A DNA stretch of 64,000 bases from Impatiens glandulifera (GCF_907164915.1 NC_061867.1:46782242-46846241), one strand, 5' to 3'. Counted from the first letter of the stretch, positions 32,401 to 44,789 are shown. Made by a program: numbers and translations. Notes: generated by a model from the sequence alone, not told the origin.

Positions 32401-33152
32401 ATTTTCCATCCAGAAATTGAAAATTTTAAAGGGCCTTTTAACATTTCTTCCTTTCCCCAGAACAATTTAATCGGGCAGTGATCAAATACTCCCGGATTCA
32501 GAACGTGAAGTTGACTTCTCGGAAATTGGTTAATCCAGTTCTTATTTACTAAACATCTGTCAATTCTACTTCTTCTAATTATCTCATTCCCTCTCGTAGA
32601 AGACCAAGTGAAGAAATTCCCAGAATTGGTAGGCTCGATACAACCCATATCTCTAATGCAGTCATTAAAGTCAATCATATCCTGAGTTATTTCAAATTCT
32701 AGGCTACGATCAGATTTGCTTCTAGTTACGTTGTAATCACCGAGGACAACCAAATATTTATCACTATCGATCTAGTTTCTAAGACAATTTCAGAGGAGTC
32801 TTCTGTCAGTGCTTGAGTTGCTACCATAAACAATAGCCAGATTAAACACGATTCCTGTGATTCTGTCTTTGACCTCCACTAGGAATGCTTGATCATTGAA
32901 AAGAGAGCCCTGACCTCATCAACTTTGTTATCCCAGATAACCCATATTCTGCTTGTTTTTGTCATTTGAAGTTTGAATGATTTCCCAGCTGCTATCAATA
33001 CACAATTTGCTAACCTTTTCAACGTTCCGGCTTTTGACTTTTGTCTCAAGAATACCCATAATAGTGATCTTCTAGTTCTCAACGATCCTCCTGATTTCTT
33101 TGCATTTTAGAGGGTCATTGAGTCCTCTTACGTTCCATGTAACTATATTCAT
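29500..33152 (-). pseudogene. LINE ORF2: endonuclease, reverse transcriptase, zinc-binding domain
   Basis: ORF2 starts MNIVTWNVRGLNDPLK at 33,152, the standard N-terminus of the APE-like endonuclease that nicks target DNA. Further endonuclease residues are visible at 32,310-32,753 (VVLGDYNV, RRSRIDRCLVN). The SDH motif is changed to FDHCPI. The linker is at 31,622-32,089. The reverse transcriptase is at 30,937-31,419 (FKIDIKKAFDSVRWE, GVRQEDPLSSYIF), with the catalytic FADD box changed to FTDD. The connector is at 30,185-30,778 and the zinc-binding end at 29,738-29,944, with cysteines partly lost (ILCRGNKETIDHIFWS). Several stops and frame changes (first TAG at about 33,072) make it inactive. 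Confidence 0.88.
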
Positions 33153-33169
33153 GAATAGATATAAGTGTT

Positions 33170-35950
33170 GGGTTCCTGACTTTCTAGACTGTCCTGGACC
33201 TCTTCATTAGAGAAATCGTAAGCATCATTTTCCTTGCTATCCTCAATGGCTACATCTTGATTACATGGAATACCATTGCCATTGAGTGTGAGTTTCCTCA
33301 CATAGATTTCACCTTCTCCCGTTATAGAGTCAATGGCTTTTAGATATAGGATCTTTCTGCTTTGTCTTCTATTTTCAGCTTGTTCTTCTTGAGTAAGTCT
33401 TTTCTAACTTTGAACCTCTTCACTACTGAATTCATGTCTGTTATCGATTTTAATTCGCTCTACTTCAAAACCAAGGCTCACTGCCTTATTCAAGACCAAA
33501 TTGTCTTCTTCAACACTTGATCTTTTGATTTCACAAATTCCAAGATTTCTCAGTCATTTCTCAAGAGCTTTTATATAGCTTGTTAGATTTTCAATGTTTT
33601 TTTGTCCAGGATTCTTCTGTTCATTAACTTGAAAGGTGGCTTTGAGCCCATGAATCGGGTCATTTCGAATTCTGATGACATTGCTTTTTCGGTTCCTACT
33701 TGCATTCGTAGAATTGTGAAGAGTGGACTCATAACCTATTGGAGTGCCATCAGATCCAATTTTTCTTTTTTCTTATGGGCCAAGTATTCCCCGTCCTATA
33801 GATCTTTGAATTTCAGAAACTTTAGAACTAGGACATGTAGTTACATCATGACCAGTTCTTTGATCAGTATTGGGACCAGTTGAGTTAGGACCAACAATAG
33901 TATCATCCACAATAATAGGACTTGTGTTAGTATCAGGACCAATATAGTTGGGACCAACAATGGTTGCACCTTTTTCATCAGGACTAGTAGTAGTAAGTCC
34001 GGTAGCTTGAGTAGTATCAGGATTAATAAGTCAAGGACCATGCTTAACATGGTCAATATGGCTAGGTACGGTAGCATTAAAGACCAGTGTGGCTATGTCT
34101 AGCTTTATTAGGACCGATACCCTGACCAGGACCGACGTTTTGAACATGACCTATTCTTGAGAAAATAGAATCCCTAAGACCGGTTCCCTGAACATGACAA
34201 ATAGGATTAGCGTTAGCAGGGTCAGCTTGTACACTTACCCACTTCATTCTTTTTCCTATCTTTTTCCTTACCCTTATATGTTCTTGCTTTTGGTTGCCCA
34301 TCCTATCATTATTAGTGCGATTATTTCTGTTAAGTTCGGTCCTGCTCACATTTCTCTTAACCTGAGCCTAGTTAGAGTCATTGATACTGCCTTCCTGAGC
34401 GTTGTTATTGGCCTTCAATTTTAGATTATTGTTGAATAGACATTTATTCGTAGCATGTGTGAAAGTGCTACACTATATACATCGATTTTGTTTCCATTCG
34501 TATTGTACTCCAATGTCAAATAAATTTCCCAGTCTATCTTTAAGTTCAAGCTTGATTGGAAGAGAGCTACTTGGATGAATTTCGACACTAACTCTGGCCA
34601 CAGATGCACGCTCGTAGCCTTCCATTGGTGGGTCAAACATAAGTGGTTTGCCTATAATGTTTGAAATATAGGCCAGGACCATTGGGTTGCATTGATGTGG
34701 TGGAACATTCTTGAGATTCACCCAGATTTGTTCAAGTTCAGGCGGTCTATGGTTAGTATTAAGTTTCTCGCTCCACTTGTACAACTTCAATCTTTTTCCT
34801 CTAATAAAGGTGTATTCTCTCTTTATGATCAGCTTTATTTCGCTTCCATTCCTGATCATTGATTGTGATCCTCTCCAGACTAGAGGATTCCCACTGACCC
34901 ATCAACGTTCTTTTAACCTCAGCAAATGGTGCCTTCATGTTGTCCATAAAGTGACCAACTATGACAAACTCCCATGTCTTTACGCATTTTTCTTCAATTT
35001 CTGGTGGGAGCTCAAACCGGTGCGGATGATCAAGTATAATTACCTTTGGGTATAAGGTGTCTATCTGTAATTTTCCCTTTTCTGGATTGTTCATGGCATT
35101 TCTATTCTACACCTTTCCTTCTTGCCAGGTTTTGTTTGGGTTGCTCATGATTGTATACACCTTTATTTTATTAATTTTCTAAATTTCCTTCATGGCGTCA
35201 ACCGTCCACTTGATCATTTCATCATATTGGTCTTTGTTGAAGAGATTCCAATTCTTTAAATAGTGACTGTTGAAATGAGCATTCAACTAATCATTTCTTT
35301 CCTGGGGCATCGTAATCTCTTGTTTATTAACTTGGAAAAATAGCTTCTTCATCTGGTTTCTCAGTCCTGCCAAATTTGTTATTTCATTTTTCCTTATTAC
35401 CACGTTGGACCAGCAGTAGGATCCTTGTTATCAGCCTGCGTATTTTCATTGTTGGGAATTGCAGCAGTAAGAGGAGCTAAGGAGATGACTGTTTCAAGGT
35501 TTCTATCTTTCCTGACTTGTTTGTTCTTTTCGGCCCATCTAACCCTTGTATTTCCCACAAAACCATTGCCTTCAATTGTTCCAATCTTTTTTAGAATATC
35601 CCCTTCAGTGCTCTTCTCTTGTGTACCAGTTTTCCTCTTTTGAATGCTATCAATTGGAATTGTAGGATCCATATTAACGAGTGGAGAAAACGCACTCATT
35701 TTCAATATCTTAGGGTTAACTTCGGGTGTCATGGGTTCCTTGGGATTTACATCAGCATTCTTCTTGGAATTTGAGTTATTTGTCTTCATGTTTTTAATTT
35801 CTTTGATTTTCGATCCATTCTTACCCTTCTTAACTGTTTTAGAATTATTCGATCTATTACTTGACCGATCCTTTCAATTTTAGCACTTGTTTTAGAAGAA
35901 CTATGCCCCTTTGCTTTTGATTTGATTTATGTTGCCGACATCTTCTTCAT
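33170..35950 (-). pseudogene. LINE ORF1 (DUF4283, knuckle remnant, GP-rich linker)
   Basis: The N-terminal linker is at 35,397-35,789 (KILKMSAFSPLVNMDPTIPI). The DUF4283 core runs from 35,094 to 34,473 across a frame change (FELPPEIEEKCVKTWEFVIV, LEQIWVNLKNVPPHQCNPM, GKPLMFDPPMEGYERAS). A knuckle region begins YEWKQNRCI near 34,475 and is interrupted by a stop. The 33,840-34,350 linker is rich in Gly-Pro and Asn, for example GPGQGIGPNKARHSHTGL. It ends just before ORF2. Copy A's 1-1,196 fragment matches its first part. Confidence 0.75.
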
Positions 35951-38000
35951 GGACTTATGATATTCAAGGTCACATATTATTGTTTCATCAAAGTCGATGT
36001 TATCGTCTGATTCCAAATAAACATCCATGCTTTGGTTCTTTTTATTCGACCGGTGGCTCATAGCTTTGATTGTAGAGTTATCATCCTATCGATTAAGACC
36101 AGCAGAGGAAGCAATTTTATGACCAGAAACATGAGTAACATCAGGGCTTATGTGATCAACCAGATTATCTTTTTCAGACCCAGCCAAAAAAAACCATTGG
36201 CTAACCCCTTATCAGACCCGGCCAAGAGAAAATCGTTGGCTAATTCTTCTAGTTTCATACATTCTTCACTTCTTATACCCTAACTTATATTCTAACTCAA
36301 CTTATTTGTAGCTTCCACTAGATCCATACCCAGACCTATATATTCAAATAGATTGTCATTCATGGTGCATCAACATACGAATCAATATAATTCCTAGCCA
36401 AACTTTCAGCATTGACTGTACAAATCAAGTTTAGTTCATCATCCTTTAGATCTATTTTATTAGATTTTTCTGATTTAGTTGAATTTATTTCCATGACCAG
36501 CTCCAACTCAGATCTAATTTCTTTTGTAATTCCAGATTCTGTTAGACTATGTCCTTCAACAACTTCAGCTAGATGTGTAAGTTTTTTAGAAGATCCTGCA
36601 ATTTTAGCCTCGGTTTAGAATCTTGGGCGCATTCAGTGTCTTCTGTTCAAACTTTTTCTAGCCTAGTCCATAGTCTAGTTGTCTGACTTTCCATCTGATC
36701 CTTAGTAGGGCAGGTAGACTTAGATTCTGTTCATCAATGGAACCCAAGAATTTCAGTTTTGTAACATTTCTATTGCAGAACAAGATTATGAAATTATGTC
36801 CTTCTTTGGACCCAATGGAATATGAGCAGTTGATATCTCCAACTCTGTAGAGGCAATTTCAATATGACCCATTTTCCCCAGTTCAGCATCCTCTCTAGCA
36901 GGACCGGTAAGCTCTGTTTTCTGATATTTTTCTGCACCTGAATAACCAAAACTATCATGTTTTCCTATTTCTGAAACTATCCCCGACCTTGTAATATTTT
37001 TTGAACCTACTAATTCTCGACCAGCAGTCTTATTCAACCCTGTTATATTTTCCTCAATAGGAACACCAATACCAACTTCAGTAGGATCATTCAAAACATA
37101 CATAGAGCTCATCATAATGTTTTCACCCGATGCAGAAACATACCCCAACATTGAGCTTTCAATAGGACCCGATAAACTTGTAAAATTTATGTCCTTTTCC
37201 TGCATTACCTTAAAGCCCTTTTGACAGATTATCTCCAACATTGGGAGCGAATTTTTAGCACAAGCAACCCGATTCTCATCAGTTTTAGCCAAACAAGATT
37301 TCAAATCCAATTTCTCAGTAGAATGACCGGTCAGGTCTAGGGTACCAACCAGCGACCCTAACGGTCCATTCTGTGCAGCAATTCCAATAACAATAGATAA
37401 TTATAGATTTAAAGTTCTATCATTTCTATATGCAGTACTCTCTTTTCCTATCAATTTAATCCCATCATTTCTATTATGAACATGCATATCATTACAGTAT
37501 GAATCCCCAATAGAATTATTCTTATATAATTCATCAGTATGTGGAAAATAACTCATACCCGATGATGTATTTGACATAGAATCAATAGGCGCATCTTCTC
37601 CATTTTTTAGGACTTCATCCATTATTTCTGGCTTTTGCTTCATGGGATTGTTAAGAGACCTGTGAGTTTGTCTATCAGACCTAGCCTTGTTGTTTATCGA
37701 CGGCCCCTTCAGTATCTTCTTAGGATCATCAGGGAGGACTTGAAGGACGCCCCTTGCCCGAGTAACAACACTGGACGGGCGTGTACCAGTCATTGGAAAG
37801 ATCAAGCGCAAACTGTCTAATCTTTAAATGAGCCACAGAGGTTGGAATTCTACCGCAAAGAGTGGGCACACCGGAATAGGGGCTTGAAGATAATTACTCA
37901 AACAAAAAGGGTTTAAGTAATTTTGGAACGGTCTGTAGCTACCAAAGCTTCCTCCAGACCGAACACTTGATTCAAATAGCGAGAAAGAAGTTCAATGGAG
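35951..38000 (-). pseudogene. Unassigned coding-like zone upstream of LINE ORF1
   Basis: Two long minus-strand frames stand out: 36,786-37,310 (174 codons, hydrophilic, with repeated GP, TGP and SGP words) and 37,401-37,811 (begins MRLIFPMTGTRPSSVVTRAR, basic). A shorter in-frame stretch near 36,000 reads SMDVYLESDDNIDFDET. The style resembles the low-complexity linker of ORF1 proteins, but no DUF4283 or knuckle is present. It may be the linker of a second, older LINE nested here, or an unusual N-terminal extension. The whole zone is absent from copy A. Confidence 0.35.
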
Positions 38001-38278
38001 ACTTACCCGCACCTCGCGGTGTGGTTTGATGTCCCGACTGAGATCCGAACTAACCTAGAAGCGAAAAGTGAGGAGAGGAAGGCGACCGACGCCAATTCCA
38101 TGTCAGGTCTCTGCAGAAGGGGTTTTTGACGAAATGCTACGGTCGACGGTAGGAGAAGATGACCGAGATCGTTCCTTGCACAACAGAACACGTTCTAGAG
38201 GGCGCACGACAACCGATCGAAGGCGTTGGAGGATGGAGGCCGACTTCTGATGTAGAAGCGTGGTCACGGTGAGAATCT

Positions 38279-38342
38279 GTGTCGTTTCTGTCGTTCGTGT
38301 CAATCGTGTCAATTGTGCCGATTGTGTCGATCGTGCCGACAG
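38279..38342 (-). repeat. 9-bp tandem array in LINE 5' leader (long LINE)
   Basis: Seven units in register on the plus strand read gtgtcgttt, ctgtcgttc, gtgtcaatc, gtgtcaatt, gtgccgatt, gtgtcgatc, gtgccgaca. They sit in a GC-rich leader (38,040-38,640), as expected for a LINE 5' untranslated region with an internal promoter. Confidence 0.8.
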
Positions 38343-38640
38343 CGACCCAAATATCCGATCCAGAAACTAAAATCGCGATATCTCCCGATTCCTCTGGCCA
38401 AATTAAAATTCTTTCGGTCAGATTGTAAGGGGGAAAGAGACGCACCTGCTGGTGAAATTTGAGATCATTCGACGTTAGATGCTCCGGCGACGTTGATGTG
38501 CCGGTCGTGCCCGAGGTGAGAAAAAATAAATCTCCAGATAAAATTTCTCTCTCTAGGTGAGGTTTAGGATTTGGAGACGATATTCGCTGGAGAAATTTGA
38601 GAGAGGGAAACAATTTGACGACAATGAGCGGTAAATAAAT

Positions 38641-39540
38641 TTAGAGAAGATTGCAAACGTTGAAGCTCATGTCGTATTCGTGGCATTACTTTCGTTACAA
38701 TTTTATTGTCTCTATCATTTTTCCTATTTTTAGGTCAGGGTGATAGTTGATCAGATTACATCAAATTTTTAAATAAATTTTAATTCAGCTCGATTAGGTC
38801 GATTATACTAAATTAATACGTTACATGTTTCTCTATATCTAACTAATTGAATAATTCATATATTGGGTTGGTATAATAATTATTTAGATATCTCATTCTG
38901 TATATCTAATAATTATATACATGTTTTAAATTAATTTTAAACAAAATTAATTATAAAACCATCTAAATAATTTTTGAAACTAGAATCAATTCTTTTGTAA
39001 GAAGGTTAATGGCAATGGAAAAACCAACACGCTTATCCTTTTAACAAAGAATGCATAATCCTAATAAGGGATATTTAGAACTAACATCTCTGTTTTATTT
39101 ATTCCTATGTTAGCATACACACAAAGGTTACCACATAACACGTCAATTGGTATCCATCATAAGTCAAAAGGGTGCATACGATTATGATTTCTTCCAACAA
39201 TTAGTATATAAATTAGCAAGCTTAATTTAGAGTAAAGACAAAAATGTCATCGAGATTCTCTTTAGAAGTTTTTCATTTCTTTTTTTGTCATTTTTTGTGG
39301 AGGCAAGCTCGGATAACTAGATGAAACCTGGATAACTAGATGAAACCTGTCGACGTATTACATGATTAGATGAAGGCATGTAAGAAATGAGTAGAGCATA
39401 GAGTTAGGGGAAATGGAGGGCGAGCCATCTGGGGCTACATCATTTCAAGAAAGGGTGGATTTGTGTACAAGCCTACTTGAACGGTAGCTCATGTAACCTA
39501 AAAGGAATTAGCGATAATATATTTTCTTTGTTTCTTCGAT
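38641..39540. other. Intergenic tract without a recognised gene
   Basis: Moderately AT-rich sequence with a local duplication (cggataactagatgaaacct appears twice near 39,310-39,347). No coding potential is seen. It is absent from copy A because of the deletion at about 1,196. Confidence 0.5.
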
Positions 39541-39543
39541 ATT

Positions 39544-40055
39544 CACTAATAGAAAAATGGTCGTCTATAACGAATGTCAATAACAGGTATATAAGGTCGT
39601 TACAGATACTTCATATCAGTAACGGCTCTATTAGGCCATTACAGATACTAAATATATGTAACGACTTTATAATGTTATTACTAATATAGTATTTTCAACA
39701 ACTCTTAGAAAGGTCGTTACTAACACCATAGTTTTCTTACCATTTTTTTAAACAAGGGTATTAATAAAAGTTTTAAGGAATGTCGTTACAAATAGAGTAG
39801 AATTATCTTTAACGGTTTTCCAAAGAACCGTTACAGATACATTGTTTGTCGTTCCATTTTCCGAATTAATGAAATGTCGTTACAAATAGAATAGAAGTAT
39901 CTTTAATGGTTTTCCAAAAAAACGTTACAGATATGTTTTTTGTCATTTCATTTTCCGATTTAAAGGTATTTGTAACGGGTGTTTGTAATGTCGTTACTGA
40001 TATACAAGGAGTATCTGTAACGTCTATATGCTAATGCAGTTACATATTCTCATTA
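39544..40055 (+). mobile_element. CACTA-like left terminus with subterminal repeats
   Basis: It begins cactaatagaaaaatgg, a CACTA-type terminus, and is followed by about ten dispersed copies of tcgttacagata-like motifs in both orientations (for example gtcgttacagatac, gtaacgactt, aacggttttcc). That is the usual CACTA subterminal organisation. No matching right end is found before the duplicated AT-rich tract resumes at about 40,337, so it is a truncated element. The 40,060-40,260 stretch is pyrimidine-rich and may be an internal leader. Confidence 0.6.
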
Positions 40056-40336
40056 ATGTAACGATTATTCCTTTAATTTACCTAATTTTCTTTCTCTTTA
40101 TTTCTTCTCTTTTCATCTTTCTTTCTTCTTCCCTCCGTTGTCAATGTTCCTGCACTACTATTGTCGTTGTTCCTGCGCTCCTATTATGCCGTTCTTCGTT
40201 CCGATCGTTCGTCGTTAGGTTTATCTATTTTTTTTTTCTTCTTTGCTCCTGTGGTTAGGTTAGGTTATATATATATATAAAAATTCGGTTAGATACGTTA
40301 GATTAAGTTTGATTATTTGTGATTCTAGATAGATAA

Positions 40337-41166
40337 GATAGGTTAGATTATTTTTATATTATAAATGTTAGATATGTTAATTTGTTAGATTATAATTTTA
40401 ATCCAGTTAAATTTACTGAGTATAATTTAACCTAAGTGTAAATTTTCCAATAAACTGATGACAGTCCTAAATCGTGACGTGCATTCGGTATTTTATTATT
40501 GTATTATTGAGAAAAAAACTAAACATATATTCATTATTTCTTACTTTCTCTAATTGTTATTTTTATTTGAAACTCAAACATAATTTATTTTTATTAAAAT
40601 ATGCTCAAAACTTTGAATTACATTGTATTTGCAAAATTTTATTAATTTACTAAAAAGTGATATTTAAGGGACCCAAAAGTTAGGAGGTGATAAATATATT
40701 ACTTAGTTTGATATTTTAGGTTATTTTAAGGTTTCTCTTATAATTGTTTTAAAAACAATTATCACATTAATATTATTTTGATCATAAAATTATTTAAATG
40801 ATTTATTAAAATATCTAAATATTTTATTTTTATTAATTTTAAATTTTAAATCCAAAAATTTATTTTTATAATTTATCTTTAATAAATCTCAACTAATCTT
40901 TATTTTAATCAAAATATTATATATTTGTATATATTTAAAAACTATTCAAAACCCAAATATAAAAGAAGCTATTCAACATATTATACACATGCATATATCT
41001 GAAGTTAGTAATTAGAATGTGTTTTAAAAAAATAATAATAAATAAGTTATTATGCAACTAATAAAATTATTATTATTTTTTTAATTTTAAAATGTAAAAT
41101 TTTATTAATTTGGTTTCATATAATATTTTTATTGTATCTATTTAAGACCTATCTATCTGTATATCA
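40337..41166. other. AT-rich noncoding tract, duplicate of 1,197-2,027
   Basis: No gene is seen. It is nearly identical in order to copy A, with small indels. Confidence 0.6.
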
Positions 41167-41180
41167 AGTTCTCGCACCAA

Positions 41181-41219
<39 letters not shown>

Positions 41220-42159
41220 CGCCTTAGGCAAAAGCACGAAATTGGGGCCCTACGCATAAACTCAAGATTTTATTCCCGTCTAGGACCCTTTTCAATCAAT
41301 AAATCTCTTGTTTTATTATCAAGATTATCCCAATTTATAGGATCATATATATCTACTAGGGGGTTATCCACGAGAGAGATAGAACGGTTGTTCGTTTGAC
41401 TATCGTTTTCGGGAATGATATTTATTTCCTCCACATTCTCATCTACATTAATTATATTAATTTCTTCAGCATTTATCGCTTCAGTGGTGTCTAAATTTTC
41501 AGAAGCTTTTGTTCTTTTAACAAACTTGTCAAGCGCACCACTTTGAGATTTAACAAATTGTTCTTCTAATTCTTTCCTTTTTCGTTTTTCATATCCAGAT
41601 AAATATTTTTTCGGCGCCATCAAACAAGTAAACTATTTTCAAAGTTCTTTACGGCTTAACCACACAATACACAATCTCAAAACAAAGCATAAAAATAAAT
41701 AACAATCAAACCCTGATGTTGAATTTTCACTTTTAATGGTTAAACCTTACCTCAAGGCTCAACCTAGCGAAACAGAGCCACCGTCGAAATTATTTTGTTG
41801 TCGGTTTTGTTGTGAGTTTCGTTGTCGGTTTCGTTGTCGATGTAGGATACAGAGACTGAGAGAGACAGATAGTGAGACAGACAGTAGGGTTTTCAATTTT
41901 TTGTTCTGATAGTGTTAGTTTATTTCTCTATTTGGGCTATAGAGCTTTGGGACAAAAAATCTAACATAATAAAAAAAATTAAAGAATAAGAAACTAAAAA
42001 TCCTTACTAATAACTAGCATATATAAAAAAAAATGGGTCCCTTTTTGGTCCTAGGCCCTAGCCGCCTAAGCTGCCTACCCCTTTTTTGCTTGTCAATTTA
42101 GTTCTTAAAAAAATTGTATCGATAAGTTCTAATAAGTTAACTTTGTTGGTGCGAGAACT
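41167..42159 (-). mobile_element. Short TIR DNA element (hAT-like), copy B
   Basis: It has a perfect 16-bp terminal inverted repeat, AGTTCTCGCACCAACA at 41,167-41,182 and its complement at 42,144-42,159. A TA microsatellite of about 30 bp sits just inside the left end (41,184-41,216). It carries the intact N-terminal transposase-like exon. Flanks gtatatca and cgagagtt show no target duplication. Confidence 0.62.
41270..41623 (-). CDS. hAT/ZMYM1-like transposase N-terminal exon, open in copy B
   Basis: The 117-residue frame begins MMAPKKYLSGYEKRK, has QSGALDKFVKRTKASENL and a long acidic Asn/Ile-rich spacer, and ends with the NWDNLDNKTRDLLIEKG block. In plant ZMYM1-like/TTF-type hAT proteins this arrangement leads into the TTF zinc finger, which is absent here. 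The frame is complete up to its stop, so a short protein could be made, but no DNA-binding or catalytic part remains. It is probably a leftover first exon. Copy A is frameshifted. Confidence 0.5.
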   Translation of the reverse strand: MMAPKKYLSGYEKRKRKELEEQFVKSQSGALDKFVKRTKASENLDTTEAINAEEINIINVDENVEEINIIPENDSQTNNRSISLVDNPLVDIYDPINWDNLDNKTRDLLIEKGPRRE

Positions 42160-42265
42160 CGAGAGTTTGTGATTAAACAATATCTATATTTATTTTTATT
42201 TATCAATGAAAAGGATTTAATCACCTTATTTGATATTGCAGAACATTACATCAAAATAATATAAT

Positions 42266-44733
42266 TTAAGGACAGATTTCAGAATAACCGGGTCCTCCGT
42301 AAGATATAGAATTACCAAAAACAAGTAAACCATAACATGGACTATCTGTGATAAAAACTTCATGCAATTCTTCAACTGGATTTCGGTATTGGTCATAAAC
42401 TTTAATTTCAGATACAGTACTTGTTCCATTTTCATGGGCATATAGTCCATTTCCCATTTGAGTAGTTGTGTGGTGACCTTCATTTTCTTTATTAAGAATC
42501 TCTCCACCAAAATCCACTCTATCAGCATATTCACTCAATGAAGTGAAGAGATTCTTAGGAAAATATCCTATGAGAATACCATTTACATATAGCCACCAGT
42601 GTCCATCCTCACCATCATCCTGTAAAAAAAATTTGTTCAAACATAATAAATATATTGGGCCGCAACCCATCAGTCAATCTTCTGGTTTTGATTTGCAATT
42701 AAATACAGTTTTATTTTTTCAATTATAATTTAAATTGAAATGGCCCAATAACTATTAATTAAGGCTCCCATTTTAGACATTTTAACATTTTTTTCAAATG
42801 AATAAAATATTATAAGTTGTTTTTGTTCTAACTTAATAAATTAATTATTTAAAGTTTATACGTTTGAATGGTTTCAAAATACTAGTTAGATTTACCTTGG
42901 AGACCATAATTGTTAGGAAAGTTAATTGCCCTCCAAGAGTGGAAGGAGAAATGGGTTGACCAAGTTGAATGCTGTAATCAATTTGTACAAATCCAGCGCA
43001 ATCATGGTCATAACAACCTGTAGTATGGTAACCATCTCTCTGTATAAACAATAAACCAATTCTATCAATTTAACGAATATTGGGTTAAATTGATTAATCC
43101 TAACATATACACCCACTTAAGGCTTGTTCGGATTCAAATTTTTTAAATAACATGTATTATATAAAACGTAATGATCGGTGATAATGTTAAAGATATTAGA
43201 AAATTTGGGTAAAAAATTTAGGAGTATTAATATATAATGATAAAATAAATAAAAATATTATTTAAAATATATGGTATTTTAGTATTTTGGTTAATGACTT
43301 AAATAATGTTATTTAGAGAGAAGTAGTGAAATAATATTTAATTATGTTAAATTATTTTAAATAATTCTATCAAAAATGTCTTACTTACTGTCCAAAATGT
43401 GAATAATCTTGGTTGATCATCACCGTATCTTCTTGGAGAAACCTTGGGTAGTATCAACAACAACAAAAATAAAACAGGTTAATTTCATTACTATAATTTC
43501 TAAATTCTCATGTTGAAATATTTTTATACTTACTATCCATCCGACTTCAATGGTATTCATGTTTTCATCATCTCCCGAACTAATCCATATTTGAGCTAGA
43601 CTAAATTCATTATGTTCGACTTCAGGTTTCCATACCGTAAACGTTGCACTTGCTCCAAATAAGCGACCAAAACTTATGACTACAGCGTGCTTGGATGAAC
43701 AATAGAAAGAAGGATATAAAATATCAACATATACAATATTAATATTTTATTTCTCTAAAGTGCAATTATAGTAGGTTGGTAATAATCTTTATACTATAAA
43801 AAAAATTAAATATATATCGTTGAATTTTGAAGTTATTTTTTGTATTGATAATGTTAATAGGTTTGAATGCTTTATTAAATGAAAGTTGAGTTCTTTGATT
43901 ACCTCGTGCACCTGTCCGTCAATGCCTAGAAATAAGCTACTATTGAAATGAGGCGAAGGGTGTTTACGAGTGATAGAATTTGTACTCCTTCTAATGGGAA
44001 CAGTTCCTTCTGGGCATTTTCCGTATTTTTGCCATCCTTGAGATATTTCTCCATTGGATGTTGACTCCATTTTGATTTCAACGGGGTAAGAGCTACGTTC
44101 CGTCTAGTAGAATTTGTATTATCAAACATTTGTATAAGATTAATTTGTTTTTCTTTTTCCTAGTATATATTAATGCATTAGTGTATTTTACTAGATCGGG
44201 AACTCAAACTATGTTTGAAAGAAAGAATCAAATATTTCATATGAATGTTGATTAGATGAAATATTGTTCTAAAATATATCTTAATATATATTAACAAATT
44301 TATTAACATTTTTTCCGTTCAAACCGAGCTTCACTACATTTCTAAATGTTTTAAAATAAAATTGATAAATTCAATCAATAAAACAAAATTAATAATACCT
44401 CTAAATCTTTAGTATTATCATCTATAGGACGATGGTTGGATGCAAGTTGATTATTAATGTTAACACAATCAATCACATCATCACCCTACAAAATAAATGA
44501 TTTAAGAAAATATAATAAAGATGATAAATAATCCATATATACATAGAATTTAGAATTGGACAAGAATTATAATGAACCTCTATGGTTTGAACAATGGTTT
44601 GAACAGTGTCCTGGTGCTTCAAACCCCTTGAACTCTTTGTTGTCCCAGACACATAGTATATGAATTGCCATGTTATCAAGGTTGCTAGAAATATTGAAAA
44701 AACAATATTAATGTTATGTTTCTTGAGAGCCAT
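42266..44733 (-). CDS. Neprosin-family glutamic peptidase, copy B (seven exons, intact model)
   Basis: Exons are 44,578-44,733, 44,399-44,485, 43,903-44,103, 43,534-43,689, 43,389-43,442, 42,896-43,039 and 42,266-42,619. All introns have GT-AG borders and all junctions are in phase 0, giving 383 residues plus stop. The protein has an N-terminal hydrophobic signal (residues about 9-30), an activation peptide (GDDVIDCVN, WQKYGKCPEGTVPIRRS) and a neprosin domain. In the domain, the conserved TIEVGW and DFGGEI probably supply the catalytic glutamates, with GCYDHDCAGF and NGSTS-like glycosylation candidates. The family consists of secreted or apoplastic acid peptidases; pitcher-plant neprosin cleaves after proline. 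Exon 4 begins with HAVV, the family-typical form. Exon 7 differs from copy A at seven residues by eye. Confidence 0.87.
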
Positions 44734-44772
44734 TAAAGAGTTTATATTAAAAATGGTTTCTTAAGTTCCTTA

Positions 44773-44786
44773 CTATTTAAATATAG
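44773..44786 (-). promoter_or_regulatory. Candidate TATA box of neprosin copy B
   Basis: CTATATTTAAATAG on the minus strand lies about 40 to 53 nt upstream of the ATG at 44,733 and is the same as in copy A. Implied transcription would start very close to the ATG, so the leader would be short. Low weight given the AT-rich context. Confidence 0.35.
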
Positions 44787-44789
44787 ATT

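Larger units (their letters stand above)
29377..38640 (-). mobile_element. Large degenerate LINE (L1/DUF4283 plant type)
   Basis: The poly-T and gacttagcgtcacttcatta at the left are the 3' end. Then, reading on the minus strand from the right: a leader with the 9-bp array near 38,300, an unassigned coding-like zone (35,950-37,900), ORF1 (33,170-35,950) and ORF2 (33,152 to about 29,500). At about 9.2 kb it is longer than usual for plant LINEs, so the 35,950-38,640 part could be a separate older insertion. Copy A's window-start fragment is its duplicate. Confidence 0.75.

Noticed and set aside
38137..38613. 158-codon minus-strand frame
   Set aside because: It spans the GC-rich LINE leader including the 9-bp array. 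The IGTIDTIDTIGT-like repeats are a by-product of the tandem DNA repeat and not a protein feature.
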